A DNA stretch of 9,568 bases from Spirochaetaceae bacterium (GCA_016649775.1 JAENWY010000070.1:1-9568); one strand, 5' to 3'; counted from the first letter of the stretch, positions 1-6,625 are shown. The notes: generated by a model not told the origin, from the letters alone. Made by a program: numbers and translations.

Positions 1-108
1 AAAAAAACTAAAATTTTAGGCTGTTTGTGATATTCAATGGGTAACTTGTTAATTAAAAGCTTAAGGAATCTAACTAGGTTAATAACAATATGTAAAACAC
101 TTTTTTTC

Positions 109-137
109 TTGACTTAATAGAGTTAGAACTATATAAT
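109..137 (+). promoter_or_regulatory. Sigma-70 type promoter of uxaC
   Basis: A -35 element TTGACT (109-114) and a perfect -10 element TATAAT (132-137) are separated by 17 bases, the ideal spacing for the housekeeping sigma factor. Transcription should start near 143-145, which leaves a leader of about 60 bases before the uxaC ATG at 205. A palindromic operator candidate lies just downstream of the predicted start, so a strong promoter held down by a repressor is the natural reading. The motifs are seen directly; promoter activity is inferred. Confidence 0.75.
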
Positions 138-146
138 AAATCAATG

Positions 147-163
147 AACTAATATATTAGTAT
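147..163 (+). promoter_or_regulatory. Candidate operator of the hexuronate regulator (site 1, uxaC)
   Basis: Bases 148-161 read ACTAATATATTAGT, a perfect 14-bp palindrome. The 17-base stretch AACTAATATATTAGTAT occurs again, in the same orientation relative to the downstream gene, in front of uxuB (5039-5055, complement). The site covers roughly +4 to +18 of the predicted transcript, so a dimeric repressor bound here would block promoter clearance. A short symmetric site is what FadR-type GntR repressors recognise, and such a regulator is encoded in this locus. Which protein binds it is inferred. Confidence 0.65.
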
Positions 164-204
164 ATCTATTCTTAGAGTCTAATTATTAAAAAGGAGAAAA
201 TTGA

Positions 205-1608
205 ATGAAAGAATTCCTAGGGGAAGATTTTTTATTAAACACAAAAACGGCAAGTACTTTATTTAACAAATATTCCAAGGATATGCCTATTTTTGACTAT
301 CATTGCCATTTAGTTCCTGAGGACATTGCCAAAAATGCACGATTTACAACAATCACAAAAGCTTGGCTTGATGGGGATCATTACAAATGGAGACAGATGA
401 GAACTAATGGCATCGATGAAAAATTAATTACTGGTGATGGTGATGATTTTGATAAATTCTATGCTTGGGCTGCAACAATGGAAAAACTTATTGGAAATCC
501 CTTATATCATTGGACTCATTTAGAATTAAGAAGATACTTTGGTATTACAGATGTGTTAAATACTAAAAATGCTAGAAAAATATATGATAGAGCAAATGAA
601 ATATTAAAAAATGATCCAGATTTTTCTGTTTGGGGAATTATGAAACGCTTTAAGGTATATGCTGTTGGAACTACTGATGATCCTACTGATGATTTAAAAT
701 TTCATACTCAAATTAGAGAAGAAAACAAATGTCCAGCTAAGATAATCCCTTCTTTTAGACCCGATAAATTTACAAATATTGAGTATGATACATTTACAGT
801 TTTCTTAGAAAAACTTGAAAAGATTACTTCAACTAAAATTAAGAGTGCAAAAGATATTGTTGATGGCTTATCAAGCAGATTAGATTTCTTTATTCAAAAT
901 GGAGCTAAATCATCAGATCATGGTATAAATGATGCACCACCTTCACTATTTGCTACAGAATCAGAAGCTACTGAAATTCTTAAAAAAAGATTATATAATG
1001 AAAAACTAAATGAAAAAGAAATCGAAATGTGGCATGGCTATTTATTATTACATTTAGCTAAATTATATAATAAACATAATATGGTAATGCAATTACACAT
1101 AAATTCATTAAGAAACAATTCTACTAGAAAATTCAAACAATTTGGACCAGATACTGGTTTTGATAGTTGCAATGACACATTAATAGCTAAATCCACAGTT
1201 GCCTTCTTAGATGAATTAGATAAAACCAATGAATTACCTAAAACAATACTTTATTCCTTAAATCCAAATGACTTTTATTCTCTAGGAACAATTATGGGAA
1301 GTTTCCAAGATGGTAATGAGAATAAAATGCAGTTAGGTTCAGGTTGGTGGTATATAGATCATATAGATGGAATGACACAACAAATGAAAACTTTAGCAAA
1401 CCTTGGACAAATTACACAATTTGTTGGAATGTTAACAGATAGTAGATCTTTCTTATCTTACCCTAGACATGAATACTTTAGACGTATTATGTGTAATATA
1501 ATTGGAGACTGGGTAGAAAATGGTGAAATCCCAAATGACATGGAATATTTATCACAAGTTGTAAAAGATATATCATTTAACAATATTAAAAAGTTCTTAA
1601 ACGATTAG
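205..1608 (+). CDS. uxaC: Glucuronate (uronate) isomerase UxaC
   Basis: This 467-residue cytoplasmic enzyme interconverts D-glucuronate and D-fructuronate (and D-galacturonate and D-tagaturonate), the first step of hexuronate breakdown. The length matches the family. The amidohydrolase-like metal-site motif FDYHCHL is at residues 30-36 (H33 and H35). Other family landmarks are MQLH (295-298) followed by RNNSTR, GSGWW (378-382) with IDHIDGM after it, and GMLTDSRSFLSYPRHEYFRR near the C-terminus. The ATG at 205 has an AAGGAG site (191-196) 8 bases upstream. The gene stands alone behind its own promoter and operator and faces the uxuBA operon, whose products carry out the next two steps. No truncation or frameshift is seen. 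Confidence 0.96.
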   Translation: MKEFLGEDFLLNTKTASTLFNKYSKDMPIFDYHCHLVPEDIAKNARFTTITKAWLDGDHYKWRQMRTNGIDEKLITGDGDDFDKFYAWAATMEKLIGNPLYHWTHLELRRYFGITDVLNTKNARKIYDRANEILKNDPDFSVWGIMKRFKVYAVGTTDDPTDDLKFHTQIREENKCPAKIIPSFRPDKFTNIEYDTFTVFLEKLEKITSTKIKSAKDIVDGLSSRLDFFIQNGAKSSDHGINDAPPSLFATESEATEILKKRLYNEKLNEKEIEMWHGYLLLHLAKLYNKHNMVMQLHINSLRNNSTRKFKQFGPDTGFDSCNDTLIAKSTVAFLDELDKTNELPKTILYSLNPNDFYSLGTIMGSFQDGNENKMQLGSGWWYIDHIDGMTQQMKTLANLGQITQFVGMLTDSRSFLSYPRHEYFRRIMCNIIGDWVENGEIPNDMEYLSQVVKDISFNNIKKFLND

Positions 1609-1615
1609 TAAATAC

Positions 1616-1641
1616 AAATCCAGCAGGTTACTGCTGGATTT
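1616..1641. terminator. Bidirectional intrinsic terminator between uxaC and the regulator
   Basis: An 11-bp perfect inverted repeat (arm AAATCCAGCAG, 1616-1626, and its complement, 1631-1641) encloses a 4-base loop GTTA. The stem carries a GC-rich core in very AT-rich DNA. It begins 7 bases after the uxaC stop and lies 23 bases past the last base of the convergent regulator gene. The flanks are AT-rich but there is no long uninterrupted T run on either side, so efficiency is uncertain. Its central place between two converging genes suggests it serves both. Confidence 0.75.
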
Positions 1642-1664
1642 ACTATTATAGATATTCAAATTGT

Positions 1665-2330
1665 TTATTTTTGAGTGAAATATGTTGGGAATTTTTCAAA
1701 TAAATATGGAAATTCTTCATTTATCTTAGATAAATGAACTTTATCAATTTCAAATAGTTTATCAAAATCTCCGCTCTCACATACTCTTCTCATACCATCA
1801 TGTTGTTCTAATATATTATTAGCAACTCCACTGACTCTCATAGAAAGTACCCGAACTCTTTGATAAGAACTACAGGTATTATTTTCTATAATTTCCCAAG
1901 TATACAACAAACCACTAGATTCAAATAATCTTTTGTGAAATTCTTCATCAAGTTTAAAAAATTTAGGCAAATCATTCTCAATTATTGCATTATTTTGAAA
2001 CATCAAATTTGATTTTTGCTGTAGTATAAATTCTCTATCGACAACTAGCATTTTTCTCCTAATCATTTCAAGTTCTACACTCTTTCTAATTAGTCTCTCC
2101 TGCTCTGCCCTGTTTACATCAATAGTAGTCACACGACATCCACTTTGAGGAATAATATCAACAAGTCTTTCATTTGAAAGTTTAAGAAAAGCATCTCTTA
2201 TAGGGGAACGAGATACACCTAAAGAAGAAATCAACTCTTTAATACTTAATTGAGCACCTGGCTCCAATTTTAAAGATATTATATCCTTCTTAAGTTTAAT
2301 ATATATTTCATTACCCTGAGTCGATTTCAT
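1665..2330 (-). CDS. GntR-family (FadR subfamily) regulator, UxuR-like
   Basis: This 221-residue DNA-binding protein is probably the ligand-controlled repressor of the hexuronate genes. The N-terminal winged helix-turn-helix (about residues 5-70) shows the GntR pattern LKLEPGAQLSIKELISSLGVSRSPIRDAFLKL followed by a GCRV wing. The C-terminal FCD effector domain has the expected metal and ligand residues D128 and H132 (LDEEFH), H177 (EQHDG) and H199 (DKVHL). It is the last gene of uxuB-uxuA-regulator. Its ATG directly follows the uxuA stop codon (TAA-ATG, no gap), with an AGGG site inside the end of uxuA, so translational coupling is likely. It should be autoregulated through the operator before uxuB. 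In FadR-type uronate regulators a pathway uronate is the usual inducer; the ligand here is inferred. Confidence 0.9.
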   Translation of the reverse strand: MKSTQGNEIYIKLKKDIISLKLEPGAQLSIKELISSLGVSRSPIRDAFLKLSNERLVDIIPQSGCRVTTIDVNRAEQERLIRKSVELEMIRRKMLVVDREFILQQKSNLMFQNNAIIENDLPKFFKLDEEFHKRLFESSGLLYTWEIIENNTCSSYQRVRVLSMRVSGVANNILEQHDGMRRVCESGDFDKLFEIDKVHLSKINEEFPYLFEKFPTYFTQK

Positions 2331-3404
2331 TTAATTACCCTTTGTATTCTTATCAATTGCTTCCCAAAGACCATTAATATAGGTTGCACCAAGAGCTCTA
2401 TCATATAAACCATAACCTGGCATACATTTTTCACCCCACATTGTTCTACCATGATCTGGTCTAATAGGTCCTTCGAATCCAACAGTATAGAGAGCTTTTA
2501 CAATCTCGTACATATCAAAAGAACCATCTGATGATAAATGTGCAGCTTCTTCAAATACACCAGGACTAAAATGATGTAAGTTTCTAATGTGTGCAAAATG
2601 AATTCTTGAACCAAAGGCTCTAATCATTTTAGGCAAATCATTATCTAAGTTAGTTCCTAAAGAACCTGTACAGAAAGTTAAACCGTTAAATGGTGCATCA
2701 ACAGCCTTTAATAATTTTGTAATCATTTCTTGATTTCTTATGATTCTAGGTAGACCAAATAGAGGCCAAGAGGGATCATCTGGATGTATTGCCATCTTCA
2801 TCCCATATTTTTCACAAACAGGTTGAATTGCTTTTAAAAAATAAACTAAATTATTAAATAATTTTTCTTCATCAACACCTTTATATGCTTCAAATAAGCC
2901 TTTAATATGATCAAGTCTATCAGGTTCCCAACCTGGCATAATAAAGCCATTGCTAGAATTCTTAATTTCATCAAATAGCATTTGTGGAGTTAGATTTTCA
3001 ACAACTGAAGCATCATATGCTAATACAGTTGAGCCATCAGGTCTCTTTTTATCAAGCTTAGTTCTAAGCCAATCAAATACAGGCATGAAATTATAACAAA
3101 CCAAGTTAATATCTTGTTTGCCTAATTCTTCAAGAGTTTCAATATAATTTTGGATATATTTATCTCTATCAGGGGTACCAATCTTGATTGAATCATGGAT
3201 ATTTACACTTTCAATACCACTAACTTCTAAACCAGCTGCTTCAACTTCATCTTTCATAGATTTAATTGCTTTAGCACTCCATTTCTCACCAGCTGGAACA
3301 TCATAAAGAGTTGTAATAACCCCAGTTACACCTGGAATCTGTTTAATCTGTTCAAGAGTTACAGTATCGTATGCTGAACCGTACCATCGTAATGTCATTT
3401 TCAT
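2331..3404 (-). CDS. uxuA: D-mannonate dehydratase UxuA
   Basis: This 357-residue metal-dependent TIM-barrel enzyme dehydrates D-mannonate to 2-keto-3-deoxy-D-gluconate, the third step of glucuronate breakdown. Family signatures are clear: the N-terminal MTLRWYG and ITTLYDVPAGEKW (about residue 43); HPDDPSWPLFGLPR (207-220, H207); FCTGSLG with C245; HFAHIRN (269-275, H272); and RPDHGR (315-320, D317 and H318). These hold the conserved Cys, His and Asp residues of the active-site metal centre. The length is near the short end of the family and nothing is missing. The gap from uxuB is 15 bases, and an AAAGGA site overlaps the uxuB stop codon. The first ATG (3404) is preferred; an ATG two codons later is a minor alternative. 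It abuts the regulator gene downstream. Confidence 0.95.
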   Translation of the reverse strand: MKMTLRWYGSAYDTVTLEQIKQIPGVTGVITTLYDVPAGEKWSAKAIKSMKDEVEAAGLEVSGIESVNIHDSIKIGTPDRDKYIQNYIETLEELGKQDINLVCYNFMPVFDWLRTKLDKKRPDGSTVLAYDASVVENLTPQMLFDEIKNSSNGFIMPGWEPDRLDHIKGLFEAYKGVDEEKLFNNLVYFLKAIQPVCEKYGMKMAIHPDDPSWPLFGLPRIIRNQEMITKLLKAVDAPFNGLTFCTGSLGTNLDNDLPKMIRAFGSRIHFAHIRNLHHFSPGVFEEAAHLSSDGSFDMYEIVKALYTVGFEGPIRPDHGRTMWGEKCMPGYGLYDRALGATYINGLWEAIDKNTKGN

Positions 3405-3419
3405 AATATTTATTTTCCT

Positions 3420-5006
3420 TTATTTTAATACTGAGTGTAATGATTTTCTAACCATTCCTCTATCTGAAACCATAGAAACAAAGTATTCAACAACTACATC
3501 TTTGAGTTTTGAATTATATAAATCAAAACCCCATAGATTTTCTAATTGTAGAATAGGCTTCAATAATTTCTGAGCTTCTTCAATTGTATATAATTTTAAT
3601 TTTAAGTTCTTTACATAAACCCATAGTTCTTCAGATCTAGGATCTGAACTTAAGGTAAATGAATCACCTTCATCATTAATACCCATTAAGTATCTTATGT
3701 AGGTTGCCATGAAAAATGGAATTAACTTTAAATCACCTTCATCAAGATTACTATCTGCAATATAAGCTTTAACTGTCTCACCGAATCTGATAGAAATCTT
3801 TTGAGAAGTATCAGTTGAAATACGTTGTGGAGTATCAGGCATAAAAGGATTAGCTAATCTATTGTTTATTACATCATCAATAAAAGCTTTTGGACTAATA
3901 ATCTTAGGATCTACTACAACCTTGAGACCTTCATCATAACCAATGCCCTTAATATATTTAACAATATCAATATCTTCCATTTCATCAGATATTTTATTAT
4001 AACCTAATAAACAACCAACAATACTCATTGCAGTGTGCAAAGGATTTAAACAAGTACAGACCTTCATCTTTTCAACTTTATTAACAGTATCTCTATCTGT
4101 AAAATAAATTCCAGATTCTTCTAATCTAGGTCTACCATTTGGAAAGGTATCTTCAATTACTAGATATTCACTTTCTTCTGTATTAACAAAAGGAGCAATG
4201 TATGTATTCTTGTCAGTAATAAGTATTTCATTATCTTCAAAACCTTCATCAACTAACATTTGTTTTATAATAGGATCAGGCCTTGGTGTAATTTTATCAA
4301 TCATACTCCAAGGAAAAGCTACTTTTGTTGTATCCTCAAGATAATCGAGAAAAGCTTTATTAACTTTCTTGTTTGATACCCATGTTTTTGCAATTGAAAT
4401 TACTGCAGCTTTAAGTTTTTCACCATTGTGAGAACAGTTATCCATTGAAACAAATGCAAATGGTTTTGCACCATTTTTGAATCTTTCTATTGCTAAAGAA
4501 GTAATAACAGGCATAATTGTAATAGCTTTATTTGGGCCTTTTAATATATCGTCTTGAATAAAAGGAGAACTAATATCATAACCTTTTTCTGTAATTGTAA
4601 AGCTAACCATTTGTAATGAGGGACTTTTGAAAAATCTTTTTAGTTCCTTATAATCTTCACTTTCTAAAGGGGAAGCCTTGTAAGATGCAGCAACGGAGGA
4701 AATAACCTTTTTTTCTACTTTACCAGTTCCTTTTAGAGTAATAAGTAATGAATTGTTATCATATTTATGATAAATGTCATCAATGATTTGAAAATCAAAA
4801 CATTCTCCCACTACTATGCCGGTAGAACTTAAACCCTTTTCTAATAAGTCTTGCATACGTGCAGCAGGAAAGCCTCTAAATAAATTACCAGCACCAAAGT
4901 GTATCCAGTTACAATTATCTTGAGTATCTTTTCTCATTTTCTCAACGTCAAATTTTGGAAGTTCATAACCTTCAATTAAATCAATATCTAAATTTGTTAG
5001 CTTCAT
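3420..5006 (-). CDS. uxuB: D-fructuronate reductase (mannitol dehydrogenase family) UxuB
   Basis: This 528-residue polyol-dehydrogenase-type oxidoreductase probably reduces D-fructuronate to D-mannonate with NADH, linking UxaC to UxuA. An N-terminal nucleotide-binding segment reads HFGAGNLFRG (36-45). The family motif SMDNCSHNG is at 187-195, MIDKITPRPD at 235-244, and the catalytic-region segment KVCTCLNPLH at 315-324. A start 8 codons upstream (5030) is possible, but the ATG at 5006 has AAGAGAGG (5013-5020) 6 bases before it, whereas the upstream ATG has no such site and lies inside the promoter/operator region. It is the first gene of the operon. The family also contains mannitol and tagaturonate (altronate) oxidoreductases; adjacency to uxuA and uxaC favours fructuronate. 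Confidence 0.9.
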   Translation of the reverse strand: MKLTNLDIDLIEGYELPKFDVEKMRKDTQDNCNWIHFGAGNLFRGFPAARMQDLLEKGLSSTGIVVGECFDFQIIDDIYHKYDNNSLLITLKGTGKVEKKVISSVAASYKASPLESEDYKELKRFFKSPSLQMVSFTITEKGYDISSPFIQDDILKGPNKAITIMPVITSLAIERFKNGAKPFAFVSMDNCSHNGEKLKAAVISIAKTWVSNKKVNKAFLDYLEDTTKVAFPWSMIDKITPRPDPIIKQMLVDEGFEDNEILITDKNTYIAPFVNTEESEYLVIEDTFPNGRPRLEESGIYFTDRDTVNKVEKMKVCTCLNPLHTAMSIVGCLLGYNKISDEMEDIDIVKYIKGIGYDEGLKVVVDPKIISPKAFIDDVINNRLANPFMPDTPQRISTDTSQKISIRFGETVKAYIADSNLDEGDLKLIPFFMATYIRYLMGINDEGDSFTLSSDPRSEELWVYVKNLKLKLYTIEEAQKLLKPILQLENLWGFDLYNSKLKDVVVEYFVSMVSDRGMVRKSLHSVLK

Positions 5007-5012
5007 TGCATA

Positions 5013-5020
5013 CCTCTCTT
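5013..5020 (-). promoter_or_regulatory. Ribosome binding site that fixes the uxuB start
   Basis: On the - strand the bases read AAGAGAGG and end 6 bases before the ATG at 5006. This supports the shorter 528-residue protein, since the site would otherwise lie inside the coding region of the 536-residue version. Confidence 0.8.
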
Positions 5021-5030
5021 GAATATGCAT

Positions 5031-5060
5031 ATACTAACATACTAATATATTAGTTGTAAA
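5031..5060 (-). promoter_or_regulatory. Candidate promoter of uxuB-uxuA-regulator
   Basis: On the - strand, TTTACA (5060-5055) and TAGTAT (5036-5031) could be -35 and -10 elements with an 18-base spacer. The -10 match is modest (4 of 6). The palindromic operator candidate fills almost the whole spacer, which would let a bound repressor exclude RNA polymerase. An alternative -10-like TACAAT lies further upstream but lacks a -35 at the right distance. Confidence 0.45.
5039..5055 (-). promoter_or_regulatory. Candidate operator of the hexuronate regulator (site 2, uxuB)
   Basis: The core palindrome ACTAATATATTAGT (5041-5054) and its flanks match site 1 before uxaC over 17 bases when read toward uxuB. 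A partial further half-site, TTAGTAT, follows on the uxuB side (complement of 5031-5037). Location inside the probable promoter, and sharing with uxaC, argue for co-regulation of both transcription units by the operon's own GntR protein. Confidence 0.65.
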
Positions 5061-5099
5061 GAAAAAATTGTATCTTTTCCTTATTTTTTTTATTATTTT

Positions 5100-5287
5100 T
5101 CAATTTGATTTATAAAAAATAGTACTGAAAGAACTATATTTAAATGTAGGCACAGCTTTAATGCCACACCAAGACAACTTAAATTTTTCAAATACTAATT
5201 TCGCAGAAATATAGCCAAAGGAAATAATATTATTATTGTCTATTGATATAGTAAAAGCAACAAGTTAATTAGTAACATAGGGCTCAT
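5100..5287 (-). pseudogene. Possible decayed short reading frame
   Basis: On the - strand an ATG at 5287 has a GGAG site 5 bases upstream and opens only 15 codons (MSPMLLINLLLLLYQ, then stop). A second frame, open from 5264 to 5100 (54 codons plus stop), begins within it and reads like ordinary protein (for example SFGYISAKLVFEKFKLSW) but has no start of its own. A single frameshift would join the two. This could be a gene remnant or chance in AT-rich DNA. No family is recognised. Confidence 0.2.
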
Positions 5288-5358
5288 AAATTCTCCAATA
5301 GATATCACTTAAATCAAAACCACTTACTTAGAGAAATCAGTATGACCTTAATATAAAG

Positions 5359-5475
5359 CTAAAAGGAATTAATGAGTGCTGATACTCCATTGAAAATATA
5401 ATTAAATTTGTTAGCCGCTACAAAAGCAACGGTAATACCAATAATAAAACCAAAGCTTCTAATATTATTTTTCAT
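5359..5475 (-). CDS. Possible 38-residue single-pass membrane peptide
   Basis: The peptide begins MKNNIRSFGF and has a basic N-terminus followed by a hydrophobic stretch (about residues 7-20) rich in Ile, Val, Ala and Gly, enough for one membrane helix. The ATG at 5475 has an AGGA site 5 bases upstream. An in-frame ATG at 5493 would add six basic-rich residues (MKLRKY), and a TTG at 5541 would extend it to 60, but both have weaker sites. I do not recognise a family. It is isolated, with no clear promoter or terminator. It could be a real small protein, a leader peptide, or chance. Confidence 0.3.
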   Translation of the reverse strand: MKNNIRSFGFIIGITVAFVAANKFNYIFNGVSALINSF

Positions 5476-5711
5476 ATATTTCCTTAACTTCATTGTTTTC
5501 TTTATACTTGAAAGATTGAACTCTAGAAGATTTAATATCAATAATGAGCTTTTGCCAATAAGTAATAATCTATAAATAGGTACTCTCTTTTTTCTTCAAA
5601 TATGACTATAATTTTTAAGTTGGTTTAACTATTTTTCAAAAAATAGAAATTTTTAATACATAATAGATATATCTTGCTATAAATTAATTAACTAATTAAA
5701 CACTCTAATAA

Positions 5712-5751
5712 TTGACTTATGTCTAAAACCCTACTATTGTTATTGTATAAT
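5712..5751 (+). promoter_or_regulatory. Promoter region of the NifX-like gene
   Basis: A perfect TATAAT (5746-5751) lies 22 bases before the ATG, but no -35 match is found 16-18 bases upstream of it. A TTGACT at 5712-5717 pairs instead, with a 17-base spacer, with the weaker TATTGT (5735-5740). Either arrangement could drive the operon; a perfect -10 without a -35 often points to activator dependence. Confidence 0.4.
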
Positions 5752-5773
5752 TATATCTATTAGGAGAAAATTA

Positions 5774-6148
5774 ATGATTATAGCAACAACATATGAAAAT
5801 GGAGAAATTTCTCAACATTTTGGTCATACAAAAACTTTCAAGTTTTATAGTATCGAAGATAATAAAATTATATCTAGCACTGTTAAAGAACCTGTTGGAT
5901 ATGCTCACGGAACACTTCCAACTTTCTTAAAAGAAAACGGCGCAGAGATTTTAATTTGCGGTGGTTTAGGTGAAGGAGCCCGCCAATATATTTCAGAAGC
6001 TGGTATTGATTTATACCCTGGGGCTATAGGAAATTCAGATAATGCAGTAACAGATTTCTTAGAAGAAAAGCTTCAATACAATCCTGATTTTGCTTGTTCT
6101 GGACATGAACACGGAGATGAAGAAAGTACTGATTGCCACAATAATTAA
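5774..6148 (+). CDS. NifX/NifB-C-terminal-like (dinitrogenase FeMo-cofactor biosynthesis family) protein
   Basis: This 124-residue cytoplasmic protein belongs to the family of small domains that carry iron or iron-molybdenum clusters. The fold pattern is visible: the N-terminal strand MIIATTYENG, then QHFGHTKTFKFYSI (H15 and H18), a middle block GYAHGTLPTFLKENGAEILICGGLGEGARQ (42-71), then GIDLYPG. The tail CSGHEHGDEESTDCHNN (from C108) holds two Cys and three His and looks like a metal site. No nif structural genes are present, so a role in nitrogen fixation is not implied; stand-alone members are common in non-fixing anaerobes. An AGGAG site (5762-5766) sits 7 bases before the ATG. The next gene, a DUF134 protein, is a frequent partner of this family. 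The exact function is unknown. Confidence 0.88.
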   Translation: MIIATTYENGEISQHFGHTKTFKFYSIEDNKIISSTVKEPVGYAHGTLPTFLKENGAEILICGGLGEGARQYISEAGIDLYPGAIGNSDNAVTDFLEEKLQYNPDFACSGHEHGDEESTDCHNN

Positions 6149-6231
6149 TATATTATTTGCATTTTTTTCAACAATTTGCAATTTATTAAAAAACAATTTA
6201 TTATTTAATTATTAATAAAAGGAAATAGAAT

Positions 6232-6600
6232 ATGCCAAGACCAAAAAAGAATAGAAGAATTTGTGGTGATGCTCCTGCTTACACCAGATTTGGCCCAAAA
6301 GGTAAACAAAATAGCAAAGTAATTATAATGACTTTAGATGAATATGAGGCTATAAGACTTATAGACCATGAGAATTTAATGCAAGAAGAAGCAGCTCAAA
6401 GAATGAATGTTGCTAGAACAACAACTCAGGCTATATACACCATAGCTAGAAAAAAAATTGCTTCAGCACTAGTTGAAGGGTTAGACCTTCTAATTGAGGG
6501 GGGTGATGTTGAAATTTGCGGTAGACAAGATCAATGTAGAGGTCCTCATGGAAATTGTTTAAGATGCAACAAAGAAACTACGAATACAGAAAATAAATAA
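6232..6600 (+). CDS. DUF134 helix-turn-helix protein with C-terminal cysteine cluster
   Basis: This 122-residue protein starts with the DUF134 signature MPRPKKNRRIC and carries a sigma-70-region-4-like helix-turn-helix at about 35-80 (DEYEAIRLIDHENLMQEEAA, then VARTTTQAIYTIARKKIA). DUF134 proteins are predicted DNA-binding regulators. The C-terminus has four cysteines (C96, C102, C109 and C112, spaced x5, x6, x2), and C11 lies near the start. This arrangement could hold an Fe-S cluster or zinc; that is inferred. It follows the NifX-like gene by 83 AT-rich bases without a clear terminator, with AAAGGA upstream of the ATG, so the two are probably co-transcribed. It may control its partner, or respond to metal or cluster status. 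Confidence 0.85.
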   Translation: MPRPKKNRRICGDAPAYTRFGPKGKQNSKVIIMTLDEYEAIRLIDHENLMQEEAAQRMNVARTTTQAIYTIARKKIASALVEGLDLLIEGGDVEICGRQDQCRGPHGNCLRCNKETTNTENK

Positions 6601-6625
6601 TCATTTAAGTATCTTCTATAGAAAG

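Larger units (their letters stand above)
5061..5761. other. Long intergenic region, mostly unexplained
   Basis: About 700 bases between two divergent units carry no clearly recognisable gene. The part next to uxuB (5061-5100) is A/T runs. The middle holds the possible small peptide gene (5359-5475) and a possible decayed frame (5100-5287), both on the - strand. The part from about 5580 to 5710 is extremely AT-rich, with several TTAATTAA-like stretches. The end carries promoter-like elements for the NifX-like gene. I see no tRNA, CRISPR repeat or convincing GC-rich hairpin here. Confidence 0.6.

Noticed and set aside
8..19. Palindrome CTAAAATTTTAG next to an A run at the left edge
   Set aside because: It might be part of a terminator for a gene left of the window on the complement, but it is all A/T in the middle, very short and cut by the window edge.
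71..81. Small inverted repeat TAACTAGGTTA upstream of the uxaC promoter
   Set aside because: Only four base pairs per arm, no second copy before uxuB, and easily found by chance in AT-rich DNA.
1038..1229. 63-codon open frame on the complement inside uxaC
   Set aside because: It lies wholly within a clear enzyme gene, has no ribosome binding site, and its residues read like an antisense shadow of the uxaC codons.
5149..5165. Hairpin GGCA-N9-TGCC in the long intergenic region
   Set aside because: Four base pairs with a long loop and no T tract; too weak to call a terminator or RNA element.
6149..6231. Repeated ATTTGCA words between the NifX-like and DUF134 genes
   Set aside because: Two short direct copies in a low-complexity AT-rich spacer, without symmetry or recurrence elsewhere.
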